The position numbers and the translations under genes were made by a program. DNA of 64,000 bases, from NCBI GenBank assembly GCA_003218375.1, contig QHNH01000014.1:1-64000 (forward strand), written 5' to 3'. Positions within the stretch are counted from its first letter, which is position 1, and each line of letters begins with the position of its first letter. Of the stretch, positions 27,645-35,170 are shown one piece after another. The DNA comes from Verrucomicrobiota bacterium (lineage in GTDB: Bacteria; Verrucomicrobiota; Verrucomicrobiia; Chthoniobacterales; UBA10450). The notes under the pieces were generated by a model that was not told where the DNA came from, ran no database searches, and saw only the letters and a list, made by a program, of their open reading frames with translations.

Positions 27645-28001
27645 CTACAACTTGGGCGCGATAACCAGCCACGCCCAGCCGGCGAGAAAGCAGAGGCCGC
27701 CGAGCGGAGTGATCGCGCCGAGCCAGCGGACGTTGGCCAGCGCCATCGCATAAAGACTGCCGCTGAAAAACAGGATGCCGGCGGCGAGCAGCAGGTAAGC
27801 CGCGCGATTTCCCGCGCCATAGAGCGCGAGCGCCAGCAGCGCGACGGCGTGCACCAAATGATAAAGCACTGCTTTGTTCCAGGCATCGAGCATGCCGCTG
27901 CTCTCCAGCTTCGCCTTCAACGCGTGCGCGCCGAATGCACCCAGGGCCACGGCCACAAAACAAAATACCGCCGCTATCCGGAGGAGTGCGATCCGGCTCA
28001 T
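27645..28001 (-). CDS. DUF423 family small membrane protein
   Basis: A 118-residue protein with four predicted membrane helices. The signature is VAVALGAFGAHALKAKLESS in the first loop, then YHLVHAVALLALALYGAG and GILFFSGSLYAMAL, all typical of the DUF423/YwdK family. The ATG overlaps the TGA of the upstream PBP gene (ATGA), which indicates translational coupling. The long N-terminal extension in the ORF track is the PBP gene in another frame. Function unknown. Confidence 0.92.
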   Translation of the reverse strand: MSRIALLRIAAVFCFVAVALGAFGAHALKAKLESSGMLDAWNKAVLYHLVHAVALLALALYGAGNRAAYLLLAAGILFFSGSLYAMALANVRWLGAITPLGGLCFLAGWAWLVIAPKL

Positions 28002-30157
28002 TTGCCTCCGAAAAATTTCCGGAACGATTGGAAAAGCCGCCCCGGTAGCGTCGTCGCCTTTTGTCCCAGGTCCTGGAGCTTCTGGGCAAATTGCGTCTGG
28101 GTGCCGCCGTGGATTTCGCACACCACCGTAGGCACCTTGTCTTCCGGCAACGTGATTTCGTAAGCGGTCCCAGCGGCGTTGCATCCTGTGGCCGCCAGAT
28201 GATTCGAGATGGAACAAACCGTGGCGCGGGCGAGCGGCATCGTCGCCTGGAGCGGCTGCGCCGGATAACGCTGGGCCGCTTTCGTCATGACCTGCGTCCA
28301 AACCGGCAGCGCGAGCGCGGCCCCGTACCCGCGGGCCATGATCGTTTGCGGCTGGTCGAACCCAACCCAGACGCCGCAGGTGATCGCGTTCGTATAACCG
28401 ACGAACCAGGCGTCTTTGTAATCGTTCGTCGTCCCGGTTTTACCGGCGGCCGGCAGTTTGAAGCCTAACGACTTCGCGCTCGCGGCCGTTCCGCTCACGA
28501 GCACCTGCTCCATTAATTCCGAAGTCATCCAGGCCGCGCTCGGGTCGAGCGCCGGGACGCTCACATGCGCCGCGCGATAAATCGGGTTGTGGTCCGCGTC
28601 GTCGATCCGCTCGATGATGTAAGCCTGCTTGCGAACGCCGGCGTTCGGAAAAACTGTGTACGCCGCGGTAAGATCTTTCAGGTCCGTTTCGAACGCGCCA
28701 ATGTAAATCGCCGGGCCGTGCGAAATGTTTTGGCCAAGCCCAAGCGTCATCGCGATCTTCTGCACATCATCGAGTCCGGCGAGCTCGCCCACGCGCACGC
28801 TCATCGTGTTGCGCGAATGAATCAGCCCGTAGGAAACCGGCTGCACCCCGCCGTAGGTGCCGTCGGAATTTCCTGGCGCCCAATTTCCGGCGCCCTGGAT
28901 CTCGCCCGGCTCGATCGGCCCGTCGCTGACTGCGGCGCCGGGAAGCAGACCGTGCATGAACGCGACCGTGTAGACGAACGGCTTGAACGAGGAGCCGATC
29001 TGGCGATTCGCCGGCGTGAGCGCGCGATTGAATTTGCTCTGCGCGTAATCGCGTCCACCGACAAGTGCGCGGATTCCGCCACTCTCGTTGTCGATCGCGA
29101 CGAGCGCGCCTTGCAAGTACGGCATCGACGAATCTTCGCCCTCTGCCGGCGGCCGGTAGTTCGCCTTCAGCGGATGTCTGTAGCCCGACTGGTGCTCGAT
29201 CTTGCTCAGCTGCGTTTCGAGCGCCTGGGTCGCGGCGAGTTGCACGGTGGGATCGAGCGTCGTGTAAATGAAAAGGCCGCCGTCATCGATTTGTTCCGGC
29301 GTGAGGAGCAGGTTCAGGTCGCGCTGGACCGCGTCCATCGCATAGTTCTCCTGGATAAGCGGCATCCGTTTCGGATGCGACGCGACCTTGGTGAGCTTCG
29401 CTTCCTGCGCCTGCGCCAGGCTGATCTTCTTCAGCTCGACGAGACGATCGAGCACTGTGTCCCGCTGGACCGCGGCGCCCTCCGGATTTTTCAGTGGCGA
29501 AAAACGGTTCGGGCTCCGGATCAAGCCGGCCAGGATCGCGGACTCCGACAGGTTCAATTTCGCCGCGTCCTTGCCGAAGTAAGCGAGCGACGCGGTCTGC
29601 ACGCCATAACAACCGGCGCCGAAATAAATCCGGTTCACATACGCCTCGAGAATTTGTTGCTTGGTAAAATCCTTCTCGATCCGGAGCGCCACCATGGCTT
29701 CCAGGACTTTGCGGCTGAGGGTGCGCCCGCCGAGCGGCAGGCTGTTGCGGGCCAGTTGCTGGGTAATGCTGCTGGCGCCTTCCCTGGCCGAGCCGCTCAT
29801 GATGTCGCGCACGAGCGCGCGCGCAATCCCGCGCCAGTCAATTCCGCCGTGCTCGAAGAAGCGCGTGTCCTCGCGCGCGAGAAGCGCGTCGATGAAAAAG
29901 GGCGACACTTCGTTCAACGCGACCTTGACCCGGTTCGCACCCGCGAGACGGCTGTAGATTTTCCCGTCCACGTCGAAGACGGTATTGCGCTCCGGCATGT
30001 CGCCGACCTTTTTCAGGTCGTAGGTCTGGGCCCAGACCGCGTAGAACAAGAGCACCGCGAAGACCGCGACGATCGGCAGCGCGAAGAGCGCGAGCTTCCA
30101 CGGGAGGCGGAACTTGCCTCCGCGTTTTTTCGGCGAAGCGCGCGCGAGAAGCTTCAT
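27998..30157 (-). CDS. Class A penicillin-binding protein (PBP1-type)
   Basis: A 719-residue bifunctional peptidoglycan synthase with one N-terminal membrane anchor (about residues 20-43). The glycosyltransferase-51 domain shows ALLAREDTRFFEHGGIDWRG (catalytic Glu96) and EGASSITQQLARNSL. The transpeptidase domain has SSFK in RQIGSSFKPFVYT, SRN in GLIHSRNTMSV and KTG in AAGKTGTTNDYKDAWF. It polymerises and cross-links glycan strands in the periplasm, which shows that this organism makes a normal wall. The downstream DUF423 gene is coupled by an ATGA overlap. Confidence 0.95.
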   Translation of the reverse strand: MKLLARASPKKRGGKFRLPWKLALFALPIVAVFAVLLFYAVWAQTYDLKKVGDMPERNTVFDVDGKIYSRLAGANRVKVALNEVSPFFIDALLAREDTRFFEHGGIDWRGIARALVRDIMSGSAREGASSITQQLARNSLPLGGRTLSRKVLEAMVALRIEKDFTKQQILEAYVNRIYFGAGCYGVQTASLAYFGKDAAKLNLSESAILAGLIRSPNRFSPLKNPEGAAVQRDTVLDRLVELKKISLAQAQEAKLTKVASHPKRMPLIQENYAMDAVQRDLNLLLTPEQIDDGGLFIYTTLDPTVQLAATQALETQLSKIEHQSGYRHPLKANYRPPAEGEDSSMPYLQGALVAIDNESGGIRALVGGRDYAQSKFNRALTPANRQIGSSFKPFVYTVAFMHGLLPGAAVSDGPIEPGEIQGAGNWAPGNSDGTYGGVQPVSYGLIHSRNTMSVRVGELAGLDDVQKIAMTLGLGQNISHGPAIYIGAFETDLKDLTAAYTVFPNAGVRKQAYIIERIDDADHNPIYRAAHVSVPALDPSAAWMTSELMEQVLVSGTAASAKSLGFKLPAAGKTGTTNDYKDAWFVGYTNAITCGVWVGFDQPQTIMARGYGAALALPVWTQVMTKAAQRYPAQPLQATMPLARATVCSISNHLAATGCNAAGTAYEITLPEDKVPTVVCEIHGGTQTQFAQKLQDLGQKATTLPGRLFQSFRKFFGGK

Positions 30158-30173
30158 CGTTGAGGAAGGTTAA

Positions 30174-30263
30174 TCGTTGAAGGGTTGAAGGGTTGAAGGG
30201 TTGCAGCGTTAGAGCAATGCAACGCTTCAACCGTTCAACGCTTTAACTCTTCAACGCTGCAAC
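30174..30263. repeat. GTTGAAG-unit inverted repeat
   Basis: Tandem GTTGAAGG units (CGTTGAAGGGTTGAAGGGTT) on the left face CTTCAACCGTTCAACG and CTCTTCAACGCTGCAAC on the right, with GTTGCAGCGTT and AATGCAACGC at the centre. It lies upstream of the PBP gene and is related in design to the GTTGAG repeats at 12292 and 15173. Confidence 0.8.
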
Positions 30264-30268
30264 GGCCC

Positions 30269-30604
30269 TTAAAGTCGCATCTGGACCGCGCTGGCCGGCT
30301 GCTCGTGCGCGCAGGGCGCGTTGGTCGGCACCCCGGCATCCGCGGTATTCACCTGGACGAGCTTGTTCTCGACCAGATACTCCTCGACTTCGTCGCCGCT
30401 GATGTCGGCCAGCATTTTGTCGTTGATCTCGACGCAGGGCGAAAGCGGCTGGCCGGTCTTGGTCTCCATCTCCCAACGGAAGGCCGGGTTCTGGATAATG
30501 TCTTTCTCGGTGTAAGGAAGATTGTATTTGGCGAGCACGGCGCGAACGCCGGCGCTCCAGCCGCAGGTGGTTTTGAGGTAGGCAGTGATCTTGGGCGTAT
30601 CCAT
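30269..30604 (-). CDS. Monothiol glutaredoxin-like protein
   Basis: A 111-residue thioredoxin-fold protein. The active site is TTCGWSAGVRAVLAKY: one Cys followed by GWS, so it is a monothiol type. The cis-proline region is GQPLSPCVEINDKML and the C-terminal half includes DISGDEVEEYL. Monothiol glutaredoxins either reduce glutathione-mixed disulfides or carry Fe-S clusters. A C-terminal extension of about 25 residues (NTADAGVPTNAPCAHEQPAS) adds another Cys and is unusual. It is divergent from a redoxin gene. Confidence 0.88.
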   Translation of the reverse strand: MDTPKITAYLKTTCGWSAGVRAVLAKYNLPYTEKDIIQNPAFRWEMETKTGQPLSPCVEINDKMLADISGDEVEEYLVENKLVQVNTADAGVPTNAPCAHEQPASAVQMRL

Positions 30605-30665
30605 GCCGGGAACCTAGCATGCGCGGCGCGGTTTGCATTCGCTCTTCGCGGCGCTAAGAAATGGC

Positions 30666-31247
30666 ATGAGCTTCACCCTGCAAATCGCCGACCGCGCGCC
30701 GGACTTTCGGCTCCCGGCGACCGATGGAAAAACTTATGCGCTCGATGATTTCGCCGCCGATCCGGTGCTGGTGATTTTCTTTACCTGCAATCATTGCCCT
30801 TACGTCATCGGCTCGGATGAGTCCACGCGGCGAACCGTGGAGAAGTTCGCGCCGCGCGGCGTTCGCTTTGTCGCCATCAATTCGAACAGCCCGAACACTT
30901 ACGCCGAGGATGATTTCCCGCACATGGTGCAACGGATGCGCGAAGAGAAATTCCCTTGGGTTTACCTTCACGACGCCACCCAGGACATCGCGCGCGCGTT
31001 TGGTGCGCTTCGCACCCCGCACTTTTATGTTTTCGATCGCGCCCGCCGGCTCATCTACACTGGACGCGCCGTCGACAACCCTCGCCAAGCGGAACGCGCG
31101 AAGACGCACGATCTCGAGCGGGCCCTGGAAGAGCATCTCGCCGGCAAGACGATCAGCTCGCCGGTGACGAATCCCGTTGGTTGCAACGTGAAGTGGGAAG
31201 GCCACGACGCGCATTGGATGCCCGCCGACGCGTGCGACTTGGTCTGA
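30666..31247 (+). CDS. Redoxin (AhpC/TSA-like thioredoxin fold)
   Basis: A 193-residue protein from the internal ATG at 30666 ([20 protein letters not shown]), the standard peroxiredoxin-like entry. The redox motif is CNHCPYV in [17 protein letters not shown], then [20 protein letters not shown] and the Thr-Pro in [17 protein letters not shown]. This 'CNHCP' group of thioredoxin-family proteins is common in bacteria; the substrate is not established. Cytosolic, since there is no signal peptide. It diverges from the glutaredoxin gene. Confidence 0.9.
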   Translation: MSFTLQIADRAPDFRLPATDGKTYALDDFAADPVLVIFFTCNHCPYVIGSDESTRRTVEKFAPRGVRFVAINSNSPNTYAEDDFPHMVQRMREEKFPWVYLHDATQDIARAFGALRTPHFYVFDRARRLIYTGRAVDNPRQAERAKTHDLERALEEHLAGKTISSPVTNPVGCNVKWEGHDAHWMPADACDLV

Positions 31248-31248
31248 T

Positions 31249-31331
31249 TCGGAGGGACGGGCTTCCGCACTTCCCACTCTTTCGGTCTCACGCTGAATGA
31301 AAGTGGGACGTGCGGAAGCCCATCCCTCCGA
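31249..31331. repeat. Paired-hairpin palindromic element (CGGAGGGACG family)
   Basis: TCGGAGGGACGGGCTTCCGC on the left and GCGGAAGCCCATCCCTCCGA on the right are near-perfect inverted copies. The inner part has AGTGGGACG opposite ACTTCCCACT. It lies two bases after the redoxin stop and ends nine bases before the convergent sigma-factor gene. Confidence 0.88.
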
Positions 31332-31339
31332 GTAGGACG

Positions 31340-31996
31340 CTAAATCTTATGGCGCAACGGCCGGACGCACTGCGTCAGTTTCCGCAAGCCGAGCTGCAAC
31401 CGAGTCTTCACTGTGCCGAGCGGCGTGTTCGTGGTCGCGGCGATCTCGCGCTGGCTTAGTCCGCTGAAAAACGCCAGCTCCACGGCTTCGCGTTGCACTT
31501 TCGGCAGCGTTTCCATTTGCCGGCCGAGAAAACGGCGCAGATCGCTCCCCGAAACTTCGGACGCGGTCGCGTTGCTCCGGATTGTTTGCGCTTGCGGTTT
31601 CACCTCGTCCTCGAAACGTTGTTTCGCGCGGCGGTAACTGTCGCGCCGTCGCACCCGGTCGATCGCTCGCCGGCGCGCGATCGTGATCACCCAACCGAGC
31701 GGCTTGCCTGCTTTCGGCGAGTAATGGTGCGCCTCGCGCCAAATTTGAAGAAACGATTCCTGGAGCACGTCGTCCGCTTCCGATTCCTCGTGGACCACGC
31801 TACCGATCAGGGCGCGGAGCGAACGCGCATAGCGCGAATAAAGTTCCTTCAGCGCGTGCTGTCGCCGCTGGGTGATTTCCTGCATCAGCATTTCATCGCA
31901 GATGAAGGAAGCATCCGCGCCGTCGAATTGGGGAAGGATTTCCGGGAATATCGCCATAGTACCGATAAGTTCGGACGCGAGACTGCGGACGGCCAT
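31340..31996 (-). CDS. ECF-family RNA polymerase sigma factor
   Basis: A 218-residue sigma-70 group 4 factor (SigK-like). Region 2 shows HALKELYSRYARSLRALIGS and the -10-recognition segment EADDVLQESFLQIWREAHHY, then KPLGWVITIARRRAIDRVRR. Region 4 has LPKVQREAVELAFFSGLSQR and the recognition helix TNTPLGTVKTRLQLGLRKLT. An internal ATG at 31957 (MAIFPEIL) is an equally good start. No anti-sigma gene lies beside it, which is unusual for the SigK/RskA type, so its control must be elsewhere or transcriptional. It probably drives stress genes, perhaps including its neighbours. Confidence 0.93.
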   Translation of the reverse strand: MAVRSLASELIGTMAIFPEILPQFDGADASFICDEMLMQEITQRRQHALKELYSRYARSLRALIGSVVHEESEADDVLQESFLQIWREAHHYSPKAGKPLGWVITIARRRAIDRVRRRDSYRRAKQRFEDEVKPQAQTIRSNATASEVSGSDLRRFLGRQMETLPKVQREAVELAFFSGLSQREIAATTNTPLGTVKTRLQLGLRKLTQCVRPLRHKI

Positions 31997-32014
31997 AGGC
32001 GCACCGGACTATTG

Positions 32015-32034
32015 GCCGGTAAGAAAAATCCCGA
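32015..32034 (-). promoter_or_regulatory. Shared upstream box ahead of the sigma-factor gene
   Basis: On the minus strand it reads ATCGGGATTTTTCTTACCGG, ending about 20-40 bases before the sigma-factor start. It matches boxes upstream of the receiver gene (33337) and hsp20 (37888) in ATCGGGA, a short A/T run and CTTA. It could be a binding site for a common regulator or an alternative-sigma promoter element. Confidence 0.3.
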
Positions 32035-32169
32035 TGGAGCGTTCCCTCTGTATCGCCGGCAGGTTTCAAGGAACTTCGGCCCACGCTAGGGGTTTACCCG
32101 ATGTGCACTTCAGACACTCCGCCTATTTCAAACTTCGAATCGGTAGGATTTAATTCACGCCAGTTCCTA

Positions 32170-32457
32170 ATGGATTCACACCTTTTGCCGGAAGAAAAAC
32201 TCGCGATTCTCCAGGCGAGCGATCTGCGCCGGAAATGGCATTCGCTCGACGACCATCGCGTTTGTGTTTTGTGCGATCGCACGATAACCGGGCGCCAAAT
32301 CGAAGTGGTCCGGGATCCCGGCGGGACGTATTCGGTGCACTGCCCCACACCGGGCTGCCCTTCTGTCTCGAGCGATTGGTTCTATCAGGGCAACGCCTCG
32401 TCCGCTTCCAGGCCTGTCACCCACGGAACGCGCGAAGCGAGCATTTGGAGCGGCTAA
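32170..32457 (+). CDS. Four-cysteine zinc-ribbon-like protein (family B, copy 1)
   Basis: About 95 residues from the ATG at 32170; the ORF track starts 69 bases earlier. It begins MDSHLLPEEKLAILQASDLR, then RKWHSLDDHRVCVLCDRTIT, GRQIEVVRDPGGTYSVHC and PTPGCPSVSSDWFY. The CxxC...CxxxxC arrangement suggests one zinc site. It is a clear paralogue of the minus-strand gene at 35171-35629 (WHSLDD-R-C--C---TGRQI pattern). Function unknown; possibly a small DNA-, RNA- or protein-binding ribbon. It lies next to an ECF sigma gene. Confidence 0.75.
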   Translation: MDSHLLPEEKLAILQASDLRRKWHSLDDHRVCVLCDRTITGRQIEVVRDPGGTYSVHCPTPGCPSVSSDWFYQGNASSASRPVTHGTREASIWSG

Positions 32458-32650
32458 ACCGGTCCTGGGATTCTTTGCCCGATAATCCGGAGGCGACTCG
32501 GTAAAACTTCAGTCCTCTCAGCGCTGCCGCCGCGTTTCCCCTTTAGCGCGGAACGAGTATCTGCGTGCCAAGGGGCGTCAGCGGGAATCCAGCGATTTCT
32601 CCGCTGACGCCGGCACGCCGCGCGCCGCGTTTCTTTTACTTTTATTTGCC

Positions 32651-32875
32651 ATGCCAGACCAGGAGATACGTTTCCGGCTCACCATTCCGATGGAAGAGGC
32701 GTTCGCATTTGCCATGGGCGAGTCGGATTTGAATTACACCCATGTGACCGACGAGATGCGGCAGGTCATCGGCCTTCTCGTCATCGACACCCTTGAATAC
32801 GGCGAGCAATGGCGCGTGGCTGCCGACGCCCGCGCCTCTCTGGCCGCCCGCTGGCCCGGGTGTTTTGCGTTTTGA
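32651..32875 (+). CDS. Small hypothetical protein
   Basis: A 74-residue acidic, soluble protein: MPDQEIRFRLTIPMEEAFAF, then ESDLNYTHVTDEMRQVIGLL and IDTLEYGEQWRVAADARASL. The composition and codon use look coding, but there is no Shine-Dalgarno motif and no family is recognised. About 190 bases upstream have no other convincing gene, only a CGTCAGCGG/CCGCTGACG stem near 32575-32610. Confidence 0.5.
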   Translation: MPDQEIRFRLTIPMEEAFAFAMGESDLNYTHVTDEMRQVIGLLVIDTLEYGEQWRVAADARASLAARWPGCFAF

Positions 32876-32906
32876 AGGGTTGCGGACCGCTGCCTCCTTG
32901 TTCGGA

Positions 32907-33176
32907 TCAAGGTGCCAATGGATCGCGCGCGGGAGGCATCGCTTGCTGCGGGAGCAGGGCCCGCTTCGATCTTTGGATGAGGAGCCGCTTCTTGCGAAGC
33001 CGGCTGACGCGGGTCTTGGCAGCTTCCGGTGTCGGCTGCAATGATTTCGGCGGTCGGACGGGAATGGGGTTGGTATCAAGGCGGGCCAGCCGGGCGACGA
33101 GAGCGGCGTGGGCCTGCTCGCCGCTGGATTTTTCGGCAGACAGCCCGGCGCGGTTGTTGGGGTTTGGATCGCTCAT
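32907..33176 (-). CDS. Small basic hypothetical protein
   Basis: About 89 residues from the ATG at 33176: MSDPNPNNRAGLSAEKSSGE, a short helix QAHAALVARLARLDTNPIPV, then a Lys/Arg-rich stretch TRVSRLRKKRLLIQRSKRAL. The high charge and lack of hydrophobic core suggest a disordered, perhaps nucleic-acid-binding peptide. The longer ORF-track version adds an upstream part without coding character. The assignment is uncertain. The space from 33177 to 33331 shows no gene. Confidence 0.4.
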   Translation of the reverse strand: MSDPNPNNRAGLSAEKSSGEQAHAALVARLARLDTNPIPVRPPKSLQPTPEAAKTRVSRLRKKRLLIQRSKRALLPQQAMPPARDPLAP

Positions 33177-33331
33177 GTTGGCGCGGCTCTGAAGAGGAAT
33201 TCGCTCGCGCCACCCTGGCCGCGTGTAATGGAATTCCGCGGAATTTTTTTGTTCGAGAGGCCGGCCAACGAAACAGCGGCGAAGTTCCAAGGGTTGTTTG
33301 ATTTAACGGCTACCGTAAAACGAAAGGTTGC

Positions 33332-33418
33332 CAGCGATCGGGAAAAACCCTACGGTCCTATCAGGAAAGACCCGACCAGCGACCGTGCGGCTTCCGAAAG
33401 GTTATTGGGCGATCGCTG
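33332..33418 (+). ncRNA. Possible structured leader RNA upstream of the receiver gene
   Basis: CAGCGATCG (33332-33340) pairs perfectly with CGATCGCTG (33410-33418). Inside, ACGGTC (33352-33357) pairs with GACCGT (33381-33386), and a CCGAAAGG mini-hairpin and GGGAAAAACCC lie in the loops. The closed structure ends 14 bases before the ATG of the receiver gene. It does not match a riboswitch class I can name. The box ATCGGGAAAAACCCTACGG (33337) inside it recurs upstream of hsp20, so it may instead be DNA-level regulation. Confidence 0.3.
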
Positions 33419-33432
33419 ATTGCCTCAACCCT

Positions 33433-33822
33433 ATGTGCTCGATCCTTCTCGTCGAGGACCACCTCGATACCCGGCAAGCGTTCGCGGCGATCCTCAGACA
33501 CTGGGGACACACCGTTTCCACGAGCGATTCCGTCGCCGGCGGCCTGAGTTTTCTCGAAGAGAACGAAGTGGACGTGGTCCTGAGCGACATCGGTTTGCCG
33601 GACCGCAACGGCTACGACTTCATTACCGAGGCGCGCCAGCGGACGCCGAAGATAATGGCGATCGCGGTAAGCGCCTACTTTACCGCCGCCGATCAGGAAC
33701 GCGGACGGGACGCAGGGTTCGACATGCATTTTGCGAAACCGGTGGATCTGACCGGTCTGCAGCGAGTCCTGGAACGGATGAATTCGGCCGTAGTCCATAA
33801 TGGCAACGGCACCGCGGTGTAG
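33433..33822 (+). CDS. Stand-alone response-regulator receiver protein
   Basis: A 129-residue single-domain receiver from the ATG at 33433: MCSILLVEDHLDTRQAFAAI, phospho-acceptor D52 in VVLSDIGLPDRNGYDFI, Ser/Ala switch region in IAVSAYFT and the conserved Lys in HFAKPVDLTGLQRVL. It has no output domain, so it works by protein contact or as a phosphate sink. No kinase is adjacent; the nearest is the CheB/CheR-kinase at 39.8 kb. The TAG stop lies in a TGTAGAGGCGGCT hairpin repeat. The longer ORF-track start is rejected. Confidence 0.9.
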   Translation: MCSILLVEDHLDTRQAFAAILRHWGHTVSTSDSVAGGLSFLEENEVDVVLSDIGLPDRNGYDFITEARQRTPKIMAIAVSAYFTAADQERGRDAGFDMHFAKPVDLTGLQRVLERMNSAVVHNGNGTAV

Positions 33823-33844
33823 AGGCGGCTGTCTCCAGCCGCAG
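33818..33844. repeat. Half palindromic repeat carrying the receiver-gene stop
   Basis: TGTAGAGGCGGCTGTCTCCA is followed by GCCGCAG; GCGGCT pairs with AGCCGC. The TAG at 33820-33822 is the stop codon of the receiver gene. It is similar to the half repeats at 34756 and 44083. Confidence 0.7.
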
Positions 33845-33850
33845 GTTCAG

Positions 33851-33984
33851 AAGTTTTCAAATTCGAATTTCGAAGCACCAAACCGGGGAAATGCTCGAAA
33901 CGTGCGGTCTCTTCGTTTTCAAACATTCGAGCTTTCCGAAATTTGAACATTGTTTCGAATTTCGGATTTCGAATTTCGAATTTA
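33851..33984. repeat. TTCGAATTTCGAA-type inverted repeat
   Basis: AAATTCGAATTTCGAA at the left and TTTCGAATTTCGGATTTCGA, then ATTTCGAATTTA at the right form a long AT-rich inverted repeat, while the space between has no gene. The ORF track reads it as FEFRISNFEFRM, an artificial N-terminus for the glycosyltransferase. AT content is far above the surroundings. Confidence 0.75.
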
Positions 33985-33986
33985 GG

Positions 33987-34760
33987 ATGTCGCCACCGAT
34001 GAATTCGAGCGCACCGTTTGTCTCCATCATTATCCCCGTGCTGAATGAAGCGGAACTGATCGAAGCATTTCTGCGCAAGCTGCGATGTCTCGGCGCGAAT
34101 CTGGAGATCATCGTCGTCGACGGAGGAAGCTCCGATGGAACGTGGTCGCTCGCGGAACCACTCGCGGACCGCCTGATCGCGGCCCGCCGCGGACGGGCGT
34201 CGCAGATGAATGCCGGCGCGGAGATCGCGCGCGGGGAAGTGCTTTGGTTTCTGCACGCCGATTTGAAAGCGCCCCGAAATTCGATCGCGCAAATCACGGC
34301 GGCCTTGGCTGACGCGAACGTCGTTGGCGGCTGTTTCCGCCTTCGTTATCCGCGCCCTGAATCGATCTATCGCGTCAGTGATACTCTCGGAAATCTGGGC
34401 GTAAAACTGTTTGGCTTCGCACTCGGCGATCACGGTATCTTCTGTCGGCGTTCAGCCTTCCTTCGCGCTTACGGATATCCGCTCGTGCCAATTCTCGAAG
34501 ACGCGGAACTGTATCGTCGAATCAGTCGCTTTGGATCCATGGTGCAAGTGCGCGAAGCGATCGTGAGCGATCCGCGGACGTTTGAGAGATGCGGCCGCTA
34601 TCGCACGACCGCCGTCTATTTCCTGATCCTGCTTCTCTATGTGTTCGGCGTTCCCATTACCTGGCTCAATGGGATCTATCGCCGTTTTCATAAAAGCGCT
34701 GGACCGAAATCGATCGTGCCCGAAAACCTGCCGTCTCGAGCTGCGATTCCCGAGATGTAG
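33987..34760 (+). CDS. Family 2 glycosyltransferase (TIGR04283-like)
   Basis: About 257 residues from the ATG at 33987 (MSPPMNSSAPFVSIIIPVLN). The GT-A nucleotide-binding start is followed by LEIIVVDGGSSDGTWSLAEP, ARRGRASQMNAGAEIARGEV and the DxD-like LHADLKAP, then GDHGIFCRRSAF and LEDAELYRRI. A membrane segment TTAVYFLILLLYVFGVPITW sits near the C-terminus. The 'RGRASQMNAGA' form is typical of the TIGR04283 group, proteins of unsettled role that transfer sugars at the membrane. The TAG stop belongs to a TGTAGTGGCGGCGG repeat. Confidence 0.9.
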   Translation: MSPPMNSSAPFVSIIIPVLNEAELIEAFLRKLRCLGANLEIIVVDGGSSDGTWSLAEPLADRLIAARRGRASQMNAGAEIARGEVLWFLHADLKAPRNSIAQITAALADANVVGGCFRLRYPRPESIYRVSDTLGNLGVKLFGFALGDHGIFCRRSAFLRAYGYPLVPILEDAELYRRISRFGSMVQVREAIVSDPRTFERCGRYRTTAVYFLILLLYVFGVPITWLNGIYRRFHKSAGPKSIVPENLPSRAAIPEM

Positions 34761-34781
34761 TGGCGGCGGTCCCAAGCCGCA
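34756..34781. repeat. Half palindromic repeat carrying the glycosyltransferase stop
   Basis: TGTAGTGGCGGCGGTCCCAA is followed by GCCGCA; GCGGC pairs with GCCGC. The TAG (34758-34760) is the glycosyltransferase stop codon. Confidence 0.65.
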
Positions 34782-34821
34782 ACTCAGGATATTCTGCGAG
34801 TGAGCAGACCCGCCGCTCCAC

Positions 34822-35088
34822 TCAAGCGGCGCGATCGACCGTCGACCCTTCAACCGGCGGACGCAAAGCTTGGAGATATTGAGCGTCGAAGGCGCGGAGC
34901 GCGGTTTCAATGGTGGGACCGAACCCAGCTATTCCATCGCGCACACTCCGGCCTAGCAACGCAATCCAAACGCCGGAACGGACAAATAATTTGGGAGCCC
35001 TCACTGCCGAGGGGCTTCCGGGGTGCGATTCATAATAGAGTTCGGCCCGTTGCGCGGTCGCGATCTGGTCTATTTTTTTCGCGCTCAT
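34822..35088 (-). CDS. Small hypothetical protein (family A, copy 1)
   Basis: An 88-residue soluble protein: MSAKKIDQIATAQRAELYYE, then PSAVRAPKLFVRSGVWIALL, GRSVRDGIAGFGPTIETALR and AFDAQYLQALRPP. It is a close paralogue of 37982-38251, and conserved positions run from the GP-AVR-PKL segment to ALRAFD-QYL--RPP. An AAGGGAA Shine-Dalgarno precedes the ATG. No function known; the even spacing of small hydrophobic and polar residues suggests a compact beta/alpha fold. Confidence 0.75.
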   Translation of the reverse strand: MSAKKIDQIATAQRAELYYESHPGSPSAVRAPKLFVRSGVWIALLGRSVRDGIAGFGPTIETALRAFDAQYLQALRPPVEGSTVDRAA

Positions 35089-35170
35089 TTCCCTTAATAA
35101 CGTTCAAAGCTCGCTGCTAGTTTTGCGTTCACCACCTGAACCGAGTATCCGAGAAAGCCTGAGTGCTTTC

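Noticed and set aside
12292-30263. GTTGAG/GTTGAAG tandem units considered as a CRISPR array
   Set aside because: The units are 7-8 bases without unique spacers, they occur in short inverted arms at three places, and there are no cas genes.
32070-32100. GGAAC-N17-GTTT as an EcfG-type general-stress promoter before the family B gene
   Set aside because: Only one site fits, the -10 part matches weakly, and the other stress-type genes in the region lack it. Verrucomicrobiota are also not known to me to use EcfG.
32651-33432. Several overlapping ORFs on both strands between 32.8 and 33.4 kb considered as a toxin-antitoxin pair
   Set aside because: None shows a recognisable toxin or antitoxin motif, and most are frame shadows. 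Only the two most gene-like ORFs are kept, at low confidence.
33891-33986. N-terminal extension of the glycosyltransferase (33891-33986)
   Set aside because: It is the translation of an AT-rich inverted repeat (FEFRISNFEFRM); the conserved GT-A start comes after the ATG at 33987.
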